In this document: positions 11,670 to 23,491 of the stretch, piece by piece
Numbering within the stretch: position 1 is the stretch's first letter
Layout: each line of letters opens with the position of its first letter
Position numbers and translations under genes: made by a program
Notes under the pieces: model-generated
Databases searched by the model: none
Told to the model about the DNA's origin: nothing
Seen by the model: only the letters and a program-made list of their open reading frames with translations
From: Colletotrichum lupini
Taxonomy: Eukaryota > Ascomycota > Sordariomycetes > Glomerellales > Glomerellaceae
Direction: 5' to 3'
NCBI RefSeq assembly: GCF_023278565.1
Contig: NC_064681.1
Location: forward strand, 4,092,001 to 4,156,000
DNA: 64,000 nucleotides

Positions 11670-14600
11670 TCAAACTCCGCCACCCATGAAGGCAGCGAGG
11701 TCGTCAAGCTCGAGTAGCTGGCGCTCGAATGCGGAGCAGAGTTCGCTAGCCGTCATGTCCTGGGGCACAGGAGCAGAAGGTTCGGCAGACGCCACGCCGT
11801 TGCCAATGGGAGGTTGAGGAAGCATCTCGGTAGACTGCTTGATCTCGGCCGGCTGGGGAGGAGGAGGGCTGACGGAAGCCGGGGTACCAACACCGCCGGA
11901 ACCACCGTTGATAGTAGTGACACCGGGGCGACGCGGCAGAGGCGCAGGAGGCTCACTGTCGCGGCCGCTCTCTCGGCCACTCTCGCTCACAGAGGCAGTG
12001 TGGTTATTGGCAGGAGCCGGGGGGACGGGGGCACCAGTGCCGGCGTTGGAGTTGGAGGTCTGGTCGTAGTCCATTGCGTCGGGGTTGGTGTCTGGGTTCG
12101 AGGCGGCTTCGTCCTTAACAGAGGCCTGGTCGGCGGGCGGGGCGCTGGTAGGAGGGACAGAGGTGCCTGCAACACTGGGGCTACCAGCAACAGCATCGTT
12201 GCCGAGCACTCTATGCATAACGGCAAGGTGACGCAGCCAGGAGCTGATCAGAGGCCAGGTGTCAACGCCATCCTGCATGAAGTGGAGACCGTCGCGCACA
12301 ATATGCCCGGCAGTCTCGACCGCGTTAGGGGGAGTCAGGCCTTTGAGAGACAGGTACGCAACGGTGGCACTGGCAGTGAAGGACGAGAACAGCATGAAGA
12401 TGGGGAAGCAGATGATGCCCTCCTTGTCAAAGCCAGTCTCGAGAGCAGTGAGCATGGCGATGGTGCTGTGGCACGACGTAAAGAGCCTATCGATAATATC
12501 GTGGCACTGGGGGGTCAGGCGCCAGCTCTCCAGGTTGAAGCCAGGTGCAGTGACATACTGCAGCAGGCGGCGGCGGTTGATGAAGATGGATGCGCAGTGG
12601 AGCATGCAGTGCAGCATGGCATATGTGAAGCCAGAGCCCATGGTGATGTGAAGGTTGATCTGGCCCGGCTTGTCGACGTACTGCATCGACAGCGAAGCAC
12701 GGAGGCGCTCGATTTCGCCCATGAGACCAGTGCAGACATTATCGTTGAAGGTCTCAGTGGTCGTGGTCATCAGCATCTGGACAACGTCGCGCCAGATGCG
12801 AGTGGCCATGACAATTTGGCCAAACTCGCCGACTTCGTCGGTACGGGAACCCGAAGGCATCCGAGAGGGATCGCTGAGGTTGATGGTCTGAACGTAGACA
12901 GCATTGCCGAAGGCAAAGTTCATGTCGGAGCAGGGCAGAGAGACGTCAGCCGTGTCGTTGGCAGACAAAGCCGGCTGACGGCCGGGTGTGCTGGTCAGCA
13001 GGCAGTCGAGGATGTACAACAGCCACAGCACACGGCGGAACGACTCGTCCTGAAGGAACCTATCGGCATCACTGACGGCCGCATGGTGGCTGTGGAGAAT
13101 GCGGTACATCTGGACCATGCGACTGGCCTGGCCCAGGTAGATGTAGGCGCGAACAGCATTGCGGGAACCCCACTCGTGGATGATGATCAGGCAGATGGCC
13201 TGGATCTCAGCGAGGCTGGGAGTGTCGAGGTTCTGGTTAATGATGCCCATGGCCTTGGCTGCAAAGTGCTCAGCAGCACCAGTCGCACCGGACTGCCCGC
13301 CATAGCGTCTAATCAAGGTGGGGGAGCTTCTGCGGAAGGACAATGAAGTTAGCTGAGTGTGTTCGTCCACTTAAGTTCACCATTGTGCAGAGCTAGCCCG
13401 CAAGGCGGCAACTGAGTCGGGCCTCAGAGACAATGACCACAATAGAGACAAAGTAAAGTGGTGACACTTTTTCGGCCCAAGTCCGGACATTTGTGGCTAA
13501 GCGAGCCGACACGAGACTTCCGAACGGAAGGCCGCGCCACCCACAAAAAAAAGCCGGACATTGCGGGGGGGGGGACGTAGTGAAACACAAAATCAGGAGG
13601 GAAATTGGGATCGGGGATCGGAAGACCCGAAGGGCAGAGGTACGTACCGAGCGGCGCAGGTGAGCAGGGCGTAGATGAGGGCCGGGTCCAGCGAGGCGTT
13701 CTTGAGCTGCTGGATGAACGAAGGCTTGTGGAAAGCAACACAGGCCGGGTACGTCTTGGAAATGACGCGTTCGCATTCTTGGATCAGCTCCGGTGTGAGT
13801 CTGGCGGGGATGAGGTCAGCATTCGTGTTTCTTTTTGCGCCCGTGTTGGCGTTCGGGGGGCGTGGAAAGACATATCCATCCCGGCGACTGGCCCGGGTGG
13901 GAAGAAGTGGAGTGAAAAGTGGCGGAGACGGGGATGTGACTCGGGAAATGAGAATGGGGAGGGGGGCAGAGCGAGTACGGATACACCAAAATGGATATTG
14001 GAAAGCTTGTGGGATCCAAGGGAAAGCCCGCCGTCAGATGGCGGCTCCGAGGGTTAGGCTAGCGGCGGTGGGAGATGCGGTCGGTTGGAGACGAAACGCC
14101 GTCCTCGGGAGATCGAAGCAATGGCAGCCAAATCTTGGGGAAAAAAGAAACAAGGGGGAGGGCACTTGGGCAGACGGAACAGAAGGGGGGAAACGAAGAA
14201 CAAGAGATGACCGCGCGTGTGTGATGAGAAGGGGAACAAGCCACCGCGCCCAGGCCGCATGCAGTAGGGGGCCGAGCTCCCCTCCCTGGTCGGCGGCGGT
14301 GGGCGGCGACACAGCCGAAAGACGAGAATAGCACACCCGGCACACGGCGCGCGCGCGCGCGCAAAAGGCAACTGAGTGCCAAGCGCAAAAAGTGTGCGTC
14401 GCGCAAGGTTCGGGGCAAGGCGGCGGAGGCAGTGAAGGGGAAGAAGATGAAAATGCTTGGAATACGAATAACAAACTGTGAAACTTACTTCTCGGGAGTC
14501 TGAACGTGACGAGACGTGGTAGAAGCCGGGTTGGCGGCGCGCACATCGCCGGCCGGGACCGAGGCAGGAAGACTCTCACGCGCAGGGCGATGAGCGGCGG

Positions 14601-14793
14601 TATGACGGGCAGGCGACTGGCCATGGTGATGGGCCATGGACTCGGAGGGCAGATAGCACTCGTGCATGCCCTTGGCACAGTTCTTGCAAGGAGCGCGGCC
14701 GTTTTCGTAGACGCACTTGGTTTTGCCCTTGCGACAGCGCACGCAGGCGCCGCCAGCTCGGAGGGCGGTAGACCGCACAACGCTGGCCGACAT
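11670..14793 (-). CDS. Zn2Cys6 transcription factor with fungal-specific middle domain
   Basis: Minus-strand exons are 14793-14489, 13800-13648 and 13329-11670, total 705 aa. The zinc cluster sits at the very N-terminus with cysteines 17, 20, 27, 36, 39 and 46 (C-x2-C-x6-C-x8-C-x2-C-x6-C). A basic, His/Pro/Ser-rich linker leads to a long helical region of the fungal transcription factor type, with phrases such as LLYILDCLLTSTPGRQPALS and HEWGSRNAVRAYIYLGQASR. After it come about 150 residues rich in Pro, Ser, Ala and Thr, and an acidic-hydrophobic tail (FERQLLELDDLAAFM) that looks like an activation domain. The start at 14793 was chosen because the zinc cluster normally lies close to the N-terminus. 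The frame stays open upstream to 15120, but that part is translated pyrimidine-rich leader. Introns of 688 and 318 nt are long for a fungus. Targets are unknown. Confidence 0.87.
13330..13647 (-). other. Long second intron of the Zn2Cys6 gene
   Basis: At 318 nt this intron is several times longer than the others in the window. Its boundaries (GTACGT donor, CGCAG acceptor) restore the frame across ...CAAR|SSPTL. It contains a G-run of about ten at 13565-13574 (plus strand). No exon-like segment is evident inside. Confidence 0.65.
14345..14362. repeat. GC dinucleotide run inside long first intron
   Basis: About nine GC/CG units occur within the 688-nt first intron (13801-14488) of the Zn2Cys6 gene. 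Alternating purine-pyrimidine GC tracts of this kind can adopt Z-form DNA, but here it is only a sequence observation. Confidence 0.75.
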
Positions 14794-16689
14794 GGTGCGG
14801 CTGTGTGTGTGAGGTTGGGTTTTGGTGTTAAGTGGATGAGATGCGAACCAGTGTTGGTCAGTAGCGGCGTGTCGCTGGATGATGGAGCTTTTCTCTTTTT
14901 TCCCTTCCGCAGAGCAGAGAGTGCGCCGACGAGAAGATGAGGGCGGTAGGTAGGGTTTGTGTGGTGAAACCCGGATGCGCGTGTGTTCAGCCGGAGGTGG
15001 ATGAAAAGACGCGACGCGATGAGCTCCTTGATCCACCCAAGGTAGGTAGGAGTAGAAGAATCTTGCTTGGTTTGTGGGATGATGTCGTGATCCCAGTGAG
15101 GCGACTTGTGACGTCCGCAAAAGTCACACGGCGATGGTCGGCGTCAGAAAGCCGGAGAGTCGACGAGGTGAAGTTGAAGAAAGGAGGAAAAAGAAGGGAG
15201 AGTTCGGGGGCGTCAAGGTCGCGGGAGGAGGAGTGTTTTGTTGAGGGGGGCTCCGGAAGAGAAGAGAGTTTTGGGGCCGGGTGACGCAGAGAAAAGACGA
15301 CCCGTCGCGCCGAGATTATGGAGAAGGGTGGCTCCAGAAAGGCGAGACCCCCAGGCAAGAGGTAGCGGGCGAGGGCGGGCGGCGGCGTCAAGGCCCCAGG
15401 AAGGGGGGCAGAACGCGACGGGGGGAGTTTGCGGAACGATGCCCACAGCGGCCGAAGAGGCGACGGGATAAAAGGGGTCGGACTTGGTTGGATTTGATGC
15501 CGGGACGGTGTCGGAGGCGGTTGGCGATGATTGTTTCTTTTGTGTTGAGAGTTGTGAGAGATGCGGTGATGTTGAGCGTTGGAAGTTGTGCTGTACGCGG
15601 TGGACAGTGGAAGACGAAAAAAGAGAAGAATCGGAGGGCACGGGTCGGCCGCGATTTCTCGGTGGTGGGCGAAAAATCCGGGCGGTGGTCCTCAGGTTTC
15701 GGTGGTTGGAAGAGGAGGAAGGAAGGAGTGGAGTACGAGGGAGGGGAGGGGTGTGGAGAGGATGGGGGGAGGGGGTGTGACCTGTACAGTACGTATTTCT
15801 GTAGTCTACCTTACCTACCTCAAGGCAGGTACCTACTCCGTCGACACTACGAGGACGGGAGGAGGGCACGCCGCACGGAGGGCAAGCGGGGGAAGGAAGC
15901 GTCCGTACCTTACTTTTCAGTCGCCTCACGTGAAGAGTAGAGGATAAATCAGAGTGGGAAAGAGGGAATATTAGGTACACTGGACATTCACTTGAGACAG
16001 CAGGAGCAATGTCAGAAAGAGACCACCTCAGGCGAAAAGCACAAAGTGGTGGACGTGAAAAGGCAGGCGGAGGTGGACGACCTGGGGAAAGAGCAAGAGG
16101 GAACCGGCACACGGGTTACGGGACGTGGACACGGGGGAAGGAGGTACACACGGCGTGCCCAAGGTAAGGTAGGCGGGCGGGCCTCGGCCTCGCATTCATT
16201 GCAACAGCGCACTCAAGTCCCTAACTTCAATCCTTCCTCTCTCTCTCTCTACCTCCTTACTCTGGCCGCACATTTGATTATCATATCATCCCGTCGTAAC
16301 GGCTCCTTCTATCGACTGCAATCCGAACGAAAGTGGAGGGAGGAGACGGCACAGAAACTGAAGGAAGACAGAGGTCTTGCCCCCGAACGAAACGGACGGA
16401 TGTCGCCAGATGGTTGTCCCCACTGAGGGCTGGCCAAGCTCGGTGCGGGTTAGGAAGTCACGGCCTGCGGAAGCGGGAGCAGTCGGCGGACTTTTTTGGG
16501 GGGGAAGGGACAGGGTGGTGGAAAGTGCCAAAATGAAAAAAGGTGAAAGACTAAGGTAAAGAGTGAGGAGAGCTGAGAATAGGGGGGTGTGCGTATAGAA
16601 CAATCCGAGGGGAAATGGAACAGTACGGGGACACAGGTACCTGGCATTTCCACAACCCTCGGAGGCAGGCGCGAAAAAATAGCATTCGG

Positions 16690-16715
16690 GAAAGAGGCAG
16701 AGGCAGAGGCAGAGT
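16690..16715. repeat. Short tandem repeat, GAGGCA unit
   Basis: Three to four GAGGCA hexamers lie within the purine-rich stretch upstream of the Zn2Cys6 gene. It is an ordinary microsatellite. Confidence 0.7.
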
Positions 16716-16755
16716 GACAGAGACACTGCACAATGAACAGGCAAGAAGGGAGGGG

Positions 16756-16777
16756 AGGACAGGACAGGACAGGACAG
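16756..16777. repeat. Short tandem repeat, GGACA unit
   Basis: Four perfect GGACA pentamers follow each other in the same purine-rich stretch. It is an ordinary microsatellite. Confidence 0.75.
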
Positions 16778-17300
16778 AAAACGAAAAAGCAGGAGCTGCC
16801 TGGGCCACCTGCCTCGCCCACACACGGGCGGGCCTGAGGTCCCTCCTTTGCTGAGGTTTTACGGGCGGATCGGCTGGTGGTGCCGGAGCTGAATGAGGAG
16901 AGACGGAAGGAAACCAGGAGCGAGGGGACCCACTCTGCCCATTCTGCCTTCCGCGTCAATGTCCGTCGCACATCACCTCAGGGAGGTACATGTCCGGTAC
17001 TCACCAGCCTAGACACTCACTCCCCAAACCGCAAGTACCGTCCTCTGCCCTCTCTTCGGGTCTCTCCTTCCAGGTTCCAGGTTGCCCGTGTCTGCCTTCC
17101 CTCCAACTTCCGTCGAATCGGTACCTGCCTCAGCGTCTGCGCGCTTGCGTTGCCTGACACGCATCGCTGCCCTGCCGACACCTGCACTCCCGCGGCAGGC
17201 ACCTACCTCGAGCCTCCCCTGTGCTTCCATTCTTCCATTCGTTCTTGATGAGAAGGAGCGACAATGAATGTGTAATTGTGATCCTCCCTTGTTTGATATC

Positions 17301-20300
17301 CATTGTTTGCCTCTTTTTTCTGTCTCTTCTCAAACTTCTGAAAAACTTCACTCAAAGGTCATGACATTTCCAATATTTCTGCCCAATCCACAGAGGCGCA
17401 AATGAAGTCCCCCCAACCCCAGCCCGGATGCCGCCCGAAAGCCAAAACGATGCGCATACTTCGTACAGTCTCGACACAGTGCCTGCGGCATACTTCCCCG
17501 ACACATTTCGCGTCTCGCATCCATCCGTCCTCTGCCTCCGCCGCCGACCGGTCGCAATCCCGTTTGTTTGCAAGCCCAGCGAATTTCACCGTCCGTCTTG
17601 TGGGCAGACCGTTCCTCCGTCTCACCATGTTCCCCTGCGACCTGCGCCGCCAATTCTACGACAGGCAATGCGCCCATCTCCCGCAAGCTTAGTCGAATAG
17701 CCTCAAAAGACGACTCTACTCCTGTACTGATACCACTATCAACGCGAGAATAGTCTTAGCTGACACTGCAACCCCTCCTCCGAGCTTGCCTTTCGGACCC
17801 GACCATTCCCAACGAGCCTTCATCACCCTGCCCTGCGATAAAGCCGGGCCCGCCGATTGCTACAGCGCTTTCGCCTCGGCAGCACAGAGTCACAAACCCT
17901 GCCAGACCCGCGGCACGCCGGGCATTGGCCCACACCGCAATGAGAAGGGACGGCCAGCGCAATCGGGCCATGTCCACCTGGCCTGACTTGCACCTTTCAG
18001 CGACAGAGGGAGCCATAGCCTAAGGTACGAAGTACAGGCCACAGGGCAAGAGAGGACCGCGGACGAGAACGACGGCGAGGCACAGAATGCCATGGTCCAT
18101 GGCCCACGGGGGTGTGGACGACAAACACCGCCGGGCGGGCCTGGAATCGCCGCGCCCCCCTGGTCCTAGAGTCGGTATCGCACCCTCTTCCAAGTACTCC
18201 GTACCTTTCTTCCTCTCCTTGGTGCTTGTCCCCAAATTCCACGGAGCGCCAAAAACCAACCGGCGGCTACAGAGCCACGCCAGCTTGTCCGTCCCTGACC
18301 ATGATCATCGCGCCGCCAACTTCCAACGGAAGATTGACCCCATCCCGAATTTGATCTTCGCAGACACGGCGTGACGGCGCGGCAGGGCGCTTTCGTTGGA
18401 CGCTGCGCTCGTGCCTTTGGACACTTCTTTGACGGCACGGCCTCCAGCGATCGAGATGAAGAGGGGCCGGAAATGCAGCAGCAAAACTGTAATTTGCTCA
18501 ATGGGCTTCTGACTGTGCCGACGCTATACGCTCTGCTACGCGGAGCCGATGCGCTTCTCATTATGATTTAGGGGGCACGTAGGCGTGGTCCTCCCAGCTA
18601 TAGAAGTTCTCCAGGGGCATATTTTCCGGTTGAGTCTCTCCCATGCCAACTCGACCGCGTCGTCGTCGACACTCTGCCGATTTGCAAGTCCGGACACCAT
18701 ACCTCTGCACATCATCAAGATAATGCTGCTGGATGTCTCTGGTATGTGGGATAGCCAGTCCACGGCTCGTCCCGGCCATCGGGCTGGTCTGGAACACACG
18801 ACTGGCACGCTGGCCGAGGGTCGACACGGCTGTTGCTTCTGTGCAATGTGCACGAAAGACAGTGCCGGCAAAAGCTGCCGCCTCGTCTCCGGGTCTGCTA
18901 CGTTTGCAAGCTGTTCCGTCTTCGCTCCGGTGGCATCCCACCCAGCACGCCCTCGCCCCCAGTTTTCACCATGGAGCAGCAATCCCGAGAAAGTCCAGCG
19001 CCATCTCGTTCCGGCGACGCGCCAAATCTCTGTTTAATCAAACTCGACCTGCCCGGGCCTGAACCTGGGCCCTTTCCCTCGCTCGTTCCCCGTGCTGAAG
19101 CGAACTTGCACAGTCGACGCCCCGCCCCACCCGGCCGTTTCTTCGTTTCTGTCCGTATCACCAAACATTTTCTGCAGCAAAGGCATACTGCGGCATGCCA
19201 CTGTGTCTTACATCAGGTTTCCACTGCGTCAAGGAATTGATATCAAGATGTGCTCGGCACAAAACCGACGTTGGCTACCGTCCGTCTGGGAGCCACCGAG
19301 CCAGGCACAGAGTGTCAATAAGTTGACAATACCTCTTCCTGTGACATCAGGTAGGGATACAATGCCCTTGTGCACTGTCACCATGCCGACTACGCGGCCA
19401 AGCCGGATCTCTGATGCCTTTTTTACAGACTTCAGGTATACGTCGTACAAACATGCGACATCTGCTTCCTCGCTGTTGTAGGGGGCGCAGAAATCAAAGA
19501 ACACAGTATGGCATAGCCGGTGGGCGGGCCGAGAAACCTTTCCCAGTGCACGCTCTCTTTTATGGGTGCCTCTCTTCAGGGCTGGTCAGGCTCCGCAGCA
19601 CTCTACGCGCAAAAGGAAACAGCCTGATGTCTCTAGAACGCTGCATCGGATTTCGCTAGGTTCGCTACGTTCATCCTTTTCGTCCGGGGAAGCGCGTTAT
19701 GTCGCATTTGTTCTGCGGAGCGTCTGAACACTCTCTCCCGGTGACCGAAGAAAAGCCTAATCCAGACTTTTCGGCAGATATCCAGACGGGGCTGGCGGCT
19801 GCCGTCGATATCCACACTTTCGCGCGTCTTGTTCCGACTTATTCCTCGGTTGACGAGAATCGCGACATTGGATACCGATTCTTGATTGCATTCTCTGGAG
19901 TATCTGTACCCCCCCGTTCCTTGGCGAGATGCTTCATTCGTGCGACCTCGGACATGGCTCTGTGAGCTCGCGGCCGAACTTCTGGGGATGGTCTTCCTGT
20001 CTGGCGCCCGACTCGCCGTAGTGTTGCCGGCAAACCTGCCCAGTGCGGGTGGTTCCCTCTCTACGCACCCCCGACCCGGCGCGTGCCAGTACATTTCAGC
20101 CCAGCGTGCTGGTCCGCGGCACAAACAAATCGAATTTTGAACACTTGCACCATACGATCTGTTACCGAAGCAGCCTGGTCTGAAACCCAACATCCGACAC
20201 ACTGCACGCAATTGTGTGACCTCAAAGTCTCTCTTCAGAAACAGACGAACGTTTGCTGCAGCGTAGCACTGTCTTATTGACGGTCTGCTGATTTTATCGT

Positions 20301-23300
20301 CATGCCACGGCTAGGCCCTAAAGCCCAATTCCAAAGAGGGAAAGAGAGGGCAAGAAAGAGAGAGGGAAAAAGAGAGCGCGCAGCTCGCTACAGTGCGCTA
20401 TTTTCCACCGGCCGAAGCGCTGCCAGGCAAACGGGTCATGGCTTCGAGAATCAAACAAACTGTACTCCGTACAGTGTAAGCTGATGTCGCTGACGACGCC
20501 AGGCTGTTTTCTCCGTGAAATCCGGAGGTTGCGTCCACTTTTCCTGCCCCTGTCGTCTCCTACCGGAACCTCTGCCCAGCACTACCATGCCCGGAGTTGA
20601 TGTCATTTCGCACCACACCTCCGCCTTGGTGTCGCTCTTCTGCCCCGTATTGTCTTGAGGAGATGCACGTTGGTCCGGCGCTTCTGCTCCCTTGTCTCTT
20701 CTGTCCCCCGAGTCTCGCAAACGGCCATGGGCAACTGGGTGTGGTACCGGTAGGTCTTTCACGGGATCGACACGATGGAAACCAGCCTCCTGTAAACGCC
20801 GTCACCTCTGTCTTGTGGGCATCAGAACAAAAGTTGGAAAGAATGGATCAACCGTTGAACCGGGTCGCTTGGTGGAATGGGAGCCGAGGGAAGCGCATAC
20901 GATACACACACTATGGAAGACAATCGACGGTCCGCCGCGGTCAGATGTACTGGGCTGATTACCATTACCAAAGCTGGTGAATCAAACCAGACGAAACAAT
21001 GGCATTTCTCAGTCTCTCGCACAACCGGCGATCAGTGCACCGACCAGGGTTGGTGGCGTTTTGGCCTTGCGGCCTTGCGGCACATTGGAAGAGTGGGTCC
21101 TTCTTCCGGAATCACTTCCGCCGGTTTCCGGACCACCGGCGCCTGGCGAGATCCACTCGGTGAAGCTGAGGAGCCTGAGAGGCTACACCGACCCCCCGCA
21201 GCCGAGCAATCAAAGTCGCTCAAGTCCGCGGGACCACAGCGCGTGACGGCAGTAAGCGGCGCTGTGGTTCGATTTGTCTCCTGTATTTTTCGGTAAATCT
21301 TTGGTGATGGACTCAGCTGAGTATCGGTAACAGGGAAACCAAGGCCACGGCGCGGTATGGCAAGACCTCACATCACCTTACCTCGCGATCTCAAGATTGG
21401 TTCCACAATGTACGGCCGAAGAAACTCCCGTTCCCGTGTGTGGCCATCCGCTGCCGCCCTCCTAGGACCTTGAAAGCAACAGCCAACAACCAACGGCGGC
21501 CAAGAGAATCTCGGAGTTTGAACGGCATTCTTGTCTTTCGCACCCCTGCCAATCGCACTCTGAAGCGGATGTCGTACTCGGCTGATTTGTGACGTATAGA
21601 GTGGTTCTGTCCCCCGCAACTTTGATTACTGGAAACTCTCGTCGCTTGTGGCTGTTCCGGCTGCAACTTTGACTGCTGCAGCGGCATCGAGAGTGCTGCG
21701 ATGAAATCTAGGTGCAGCGTATCAGAGGATGCTAAGGTCATAAACCGAGAAGCTGCGTGTGAGAGCATTGCACCAGACCATAGTCCCAAACTCTCTGGCC
21801 TGACTAGCTGATCGGCGATAAATACCAAAGCCGATAGTGGACTATGTGGGGCCATCCAGAGGTTAAGATTTCTCGGCCCCTCCGGCACCCGCCCGGATAT
21901 GTCAGCGGAGTCCTGCTGACCTCCGTTCTCCGACAATACCGGCACTATCAGCAATCGTAACCGTAGTATACTACACAAACAGTTGAGTAAACACCATTGA
22001 ATTGGCGGCTGGTCTCCGCCTCCCAACCTATCCCCACGGAGAGTGTCAGCAATGATCATCCGATTCGGTCGAATAAACTCCGTACACTACATCTTTCGGC
22101 CGGCAACGGGCTTCCCATCTCCCAAGCTTACCTCACATCGCCTCACATCCTCAACTGGAAGACTTCCTACTCCCTAATCATGGTATAGACTGACTCGCAA
22201 TGCGTTCCGTCGAATTACCTGTAAAAGCCGGGGCAGAAGCACTAGGACTACCACCACCAGACACGTGCCGCGCCCAGAGATAGAAAATGGGAGCTGCAAA
22301 CTTTCTACTTAAGATGTACCCAATACCATTAAACATCATATGAGGAACATCACTTCGGGATATCCGGGTTGAGCCGGCGACGTTGATACCGACTTTCCGT
22401 CTATCTACGAGAATCTCTCCCATATCCTCGTATTATATTGAGGGGCTCTCAAGTACGTTTGTGAGTTTGAAGAGAGGAAGAGATTCGACTTGAAAAGGAT
22501 GAACGTTTTTCAAAAGAAAGACTGTCTGATATAATATGGTATTAACTATAAAATATAACAGTACACTTTCAATATTTACTTGACTTAGTAGGATATTGTT
22601 AATATTGAACTTAATTGAGCGCATGACCCAAATCTAACAACAGTTGAGTCTAGATCCCTGTTCAAAGTAACGTCGATACAGACAGAGTTTAAAAGAAGAA
22701 AAAGAATAGAAGAAAACATGCCCCGTCCGGGCTCAGGTCCGTACATGCACCGAAGCGGCGGCGCAGGACTCGATGGGGGAAGTGCATTTGCAGTAAGTGA
22801 GTTGTGAGGCGATAAAGCTCCAGGACTATCAGACACAGCTCAGTAACTTGACCCTAAACTCTCAGTAACCAATAAGGGCAGGAGCTGGTCGCCACTTAGA
22901 TGAATAGTATAAGATGACCGAAATGGACGCCAGCGCACTCATCAACACTGTTCACATGCCTTCTAATTCACCTTACTAGAAATGCCCAGAACGACCAATT
23001 AGTAAGAAACATTCGCACTGAAATTTCTAGCAGCAGTGTCGTAGAGCCTAGATGTATCCAACAGGTTTAGGCACAGTTCTCCTCTACCCCATCGCGAATA
23101 CCTAGCCTGTTTTCCTTCTTCCCTCCTTTATCGTTCTTCGTCTGACCTAGCTCCTGTTATTACATGCCTTGCGCCTATCAACGGTTCCTTCTCTATGTGC
23201 GTCATCTCCCTTTACTGTGCGCCGCGCGCTACACAAAAGAGAGCGTTCGCCTTCTTGCCCGCTTCAGGATATTCAGCGCCGGGCCGCGCCAATCGGCTGA

Positions 23301-23491
23301 TAACGGAAACTAGGTAGTGCAGCTGGCTTGTAATAGTACTCAACAGCTCAAGACCCACCAAACCCAATGAGTGTCTTGCTTACAAACCTAAGCTAAGTCC
23401 ATTGCCGTTAAGAGGCTGAGAGCACAAACCGGAAGAGAACACGGCAACATCTTCCGGATCTTCATCTTCATCACCTGTACTACTCCTGATC
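17301..23491. other. Gene-poor region, 6.2 kb, no gene recognised
   Basis: Composition is ordinary, roughly half GC, not RIP-like. All six frames contain open stretches of up to about 220 codons (19633-20211 minus, 21391-22059 minus), but their residue patterns look random. I could not chain them by GT...AG introns into a sensible protein. Near the right end a 56-bp segment at 22353-22408 is repeated in diverged form at 26260-26315. The region may hold long non-coding or regulatory sequence or heavily decayed genes. Confidence 0.45.
22353..22408 (-). pseudogene. Degenerate coding fragment, copy A of a two-copy relic
   Basis: This 56-bp segment aligns without gaps to 26260-26315, with 41 identical bases by my hand count, including 14 in a row. 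Read on the minus strand in the same frame, both copies encode a related phrase built around STRISRS followed one residue later by VP. Conservation at the protein level points to a shared coding ancestor rather than a non-coding repeat. Neither copy sits in a convincing complete gene. The family is not recognised. Confidence 0.4.

Larger units (their letters stand above)
14794..17300 (-). promoter_or_regulatory. Long strand-biased leader/promoter of the Zn2Cys6 gene
   Basis: For about 2.5 kb upstream of the start at 14793 the plus strand is heavily purine-rich, so the minus (sense) strand is CT-rich, as in leaders and promoters of regulated fungal transcription factor genes. The 299-codon minus-strand open frame at 15213-16112 reads mostly Pro, Ser, Arg and Leu, as expected from translating CT-rich DNA, and has no domain pattern. 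I interpret the stretch as untranslated leader plus promoter. No transcription start can be fixed from sequence. Confidence 0.45.

Noticed and set aside
14794..15120. Upstream in-frame extension of the second Zn2Cys6 protein
   Set aside because: The zinc cluster normally lies near the N-terminus, and the extra residues read as low-complexity leader. The start at 14793 is kept.
15213..16112. 299-codon open frame on the minus strand
   Set aside because: It is almost entirely Pro, Ser, Arg, Leu and Thr, as expected from translating a CT-rich leader, with no domain pattern or splice context.
19633..20211. 192-codon open frame on the minus strand
   Set aside because: Arg/Ser/Cys-rich with no hydrophobic core pattern; overlapping frames on the other strand are open as well.
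21391..22059. 222-codon open frame on the minus strand
   Set aside because: Random-looking residue pattern, no motif, no supporting splice signals. It may be chance.
22718..22810. Short Gly-rich frame beginning MPRPGSGPYM with a GTAAGT afterwards
   Set aside because: Only about 25 codons, and no downstream exon continues it sensibly.
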